From assembly GCA_031761405.1 (NCBI GenBank), contig JASEVX010000013.1, forward strand, positions 51,399,956-51,463,955: 64,000 nucleotides of DNA. The letters run 5' to 3'. Position 1 is the first letter of the stretch. Each line of letters opens with the position of its first letter. The position numbers and the translations under genes were made by a program. The notes beneath the pieces were generated by a model. That model saw nothing but the letters and a program-made list of their open reading frames with translations, made no database searches and had not been told where the DNA came from. Of this stretch, positions 61,865 to 64,000 are shown piece after piece. The DNA comes from Serripes groenlandicus (Eukaryota > Mollusca > Bivalvia > Cardiida > Cardiidae).

Positions 61865-62860
61865 GATATATTAATGTTGAAAATAAACTTCATTATGAGT
61901 GCTGTAACTGTAGTAGTGTTGAAAATAAACTTAATTCTGTGTGGTGTTACTGTAGTAATGTTGAGAGCAGCGTAAGCACCATTCGTCATGAATAATTAGA
62001 GTATTGTGGAAAGTGTATTAAAACACACTCAGTCTTGAGATATATATCAAACTGTTGAAGTAGAGTATACACCATTCTGAGTGGTAATGTTTAAGGTAGA
62101 GTATAAACCTTTATAAGCGGTGTAAATAAAATAAACGCCATTCTGAGTAATGTAACAATAATAGTTTTGAAAGCAGAGTTAACACAATTATGAGTTGTGC
62201 AGATATAAGACTGTTGAAAACAGAGTAAAAACCATTCGAGTAATGTAACTATAAAACTGTTGAAAGCAGATTAAAAACCATTCTGAGTAATTTAACTATA
62301 AAACTGTTGAAAGCAGAGTTAAAACCATTCTGAGTGGTGTAACCATAATACTGTTGAAAGCAGAGTAAACACCATTCTGAGTGGTGTAACCATAATACTA
62401 TTGAAGGCAGACAACAACTCTCTGTTTGTCTGTCTGTCTGCTGTCTGTCTGTCTGTCTGTCTGTCTCAATTTCAAACACACCATTCTGAATTATATACCT
62501 ATACTACAGTTGAAAGTAAAGTATACACCATTCTGAGTGATTTAGCTATAACATTATTCAAAATAGAGTAAATACCATTATGAATGGTGTAACTATAATT
62601 ATGTTGAAGGCAGAATAAACACCATTCTGAGTGGTGCAACTATAATACTGTTGAAGGCATAGTAAACATCATTATGAGTGGTGTAGCTATATTAATGTTG
62701 AAAGCAGAGAAAACACCATTATGAGTGGTTTAAGTATAATACTGTTGAAAGCAGAGAAAACACAATTCTAAGTGTTGTAAGTATAACACTGTTGAATGCA
62801 GAGACAACACCATTCTAAGCGGTTTAAGTATTACTTTGTTGAAACCAGAAGTCAATATAT
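61865..62860. repeat. About 45-47-bp tandem repeat, old array, second copy
   Basis: Closely matches 13755-14725 unit by unit, including the (TGTC)n tract (about 62420-62467), which is slightly longer here. Confidence 0.85.
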
Positions 62861-63184
62861 GACATTTCGAACAGCCAAACATGATGTTAATCTCATGTAA
62901 ATAACACGCTCACTGTTTCGTCTCAGTATTTGTTAGAAATATATAGCATCAGATATAAAAAAGTCATTATAAAATTATGTTTAGCTGGTTATAATGGCGA
63001 GTTCTGAGAAAATATTTATTTATATAGAGAAATAAAAAAAACATAAGTAATTGTTCATTTTATGTACTAGAGATAATTGTAATTGCTAATTACAAGTAGA
63101 CTTGTATTGTTAGGCTCTGTTGGTTGTTACGGCAAGTTGTGGTGATGATGGATGAATACATCTGCGACTTTTCAATATAATATA
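62861..63184. repeat. Upstream receptor block at right edge
   Basis: Aligned with 14730-15058, which precedes receptor copy 2. No gene is seen; the minus-strand ORF at 63090 crosses into H3. Confidence 0.75.
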
Positions 63185-64000
63185 CAAGAGAAAATTGATG
63201 CAACGCAGCAATGTCGCCGGAAATCCATACTGCAGTTATGCATAACACTAACATTATAGTAGTTGAATAAACAGTTATCAACTGAGGGGCATATTGGAAC
63301 ATCAGGGCTGGGGTCAAGTGAAAATGTTTCATAACTTGCATTGTTTTGTCAACGACGTGAATGATAATTGAAGCCTTTCATTGTTTATGACCAATCTCCA
63401 TTCCAAAGTAGGTTGACCATACACACAACCAACTAATTATTGATCATAAACAGTAATAGAAATGAGTAAGCTTGCCAATCATTAGTCTTAGTATGTATAC
63501 AGTGCTTTCATTAAGGAATAATTATAAGATTTGTGAATTACACATACACTTTTCAAGATGTTTGTCAGAATATTTGAATTTTATTATTTTTCAATAAAAC
63601 CACAAAACAGACAATTTAGGATTTGCATGCAATAGCACGTCATTTTACCTTTCCTCTATTAAAGTCAACAGTGGACACCTTTGCAGCAATCTACTTTTAA
63701 AACAATGAGATAAGGGTTAAATCGCTGAAGACATGAGTTTTCTCTTTTTCTCAAAATGATATTAGCTTGGCATCCTGATTATATCATACTTTAACAAATG
63801 TTGAAATGTAGTCAAATATTTATAAATTAGACCACCTTCGAAATATAATATCAACTAAACAGTTAAATCTCATTGAAATTGTTGTATAATTTAAACTTAA
63901 TTCCGAACATAAACTGAGCCCTACAACATGTGAATTTATTTTAATTCTTTCCTTCCTTTTTTATAATGAAAATAACAAACTACTCATGTTTTAAAAGTAT
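63185..64000 (-). mobile_element. H3 hairpin-ended element, copy 3, cut by window edge
   Basis: Starts CAAGAGAAAATTGATGCAAC and follows 15059-15874 almost base for base to the end of the window. It is in the same position relative to upstream sequence as copy 1, so it was duplicated with the block rather than inserted anew. Confidence 0.7.

Overview
The window is AT-rich eukaryotic DNA with few genes and many repeats. It has a spliceosomal acceptor in front of long single-exon genes, tRNA-derived SINEs with a molluscan-type 3' domain, and the 'AGCTCACCTGAGC' repeat family. These point to a bivalve mollusc, possibly a dreissenid or another heterodont; the species call is inference.

The only convincing genes are three same-strand copies of one Mab-21/cGAS-like receptor (cGLR-type nucleotidyltransferase) gene. 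Copy 1 (3-1109) is cut by the left edge and shows only its C-terminal half. Copy 2 (16685-18742) has three in-frame TGA codons and no visible frameshift. Copy 3 (44369-46528) is an intact 719-codon ORF with the GS motif, a DxD pair and a plausible third Asp. Family knowledge suggests cytosolic innate-immune sensing by cyclic-dinucleotide synthesis; activity is not shown here.

The rest is a mosaic of segmental duplications. Each gene copy has the same 3' flank (a 77-78 bp tandem repeat, a tRNA-like box B, a 70-bp minisatellite and a second tRNA-like module). Other blocks recur two to five times: 5640-8290 with 31340-34400; 10540-12720 with 25690-27930 and 55010-60720; 12640-15874 with 60590-64000; 20620-22830 with 48880-53340. 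The right edge matches the region just upstream of copy 2 at an offset of about 48126, so a fourth gene copy is predicted to begin about 0.8 kb past the window.

Satellites take up much of the middle: a 45-bp array (28240-30775), a 42-bp array (35940-37560), and a 47-bp array (about 37560-43190), plus (AT)n and (CT)n tracts next to copy 3. Because the blocks are paralogous, many transposon insertions can be compared with their empty sites. These include a foldback MITE with an 8-bp target duplication, a SINE with a 10-bp target duplication, a hAT remnant with a BED finger, and three element families (called H1, H2, H3 here). The three families share no obvious internal sequence but share one terminal architecture: a 5' hairpin whose arm recurs near the 3' end, a second hairpin, and an end close to CTCTTGT, with no clear target duplication. 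This best fits Helentron-associated (HINE/DINE-1-like) non-autonomous elements.
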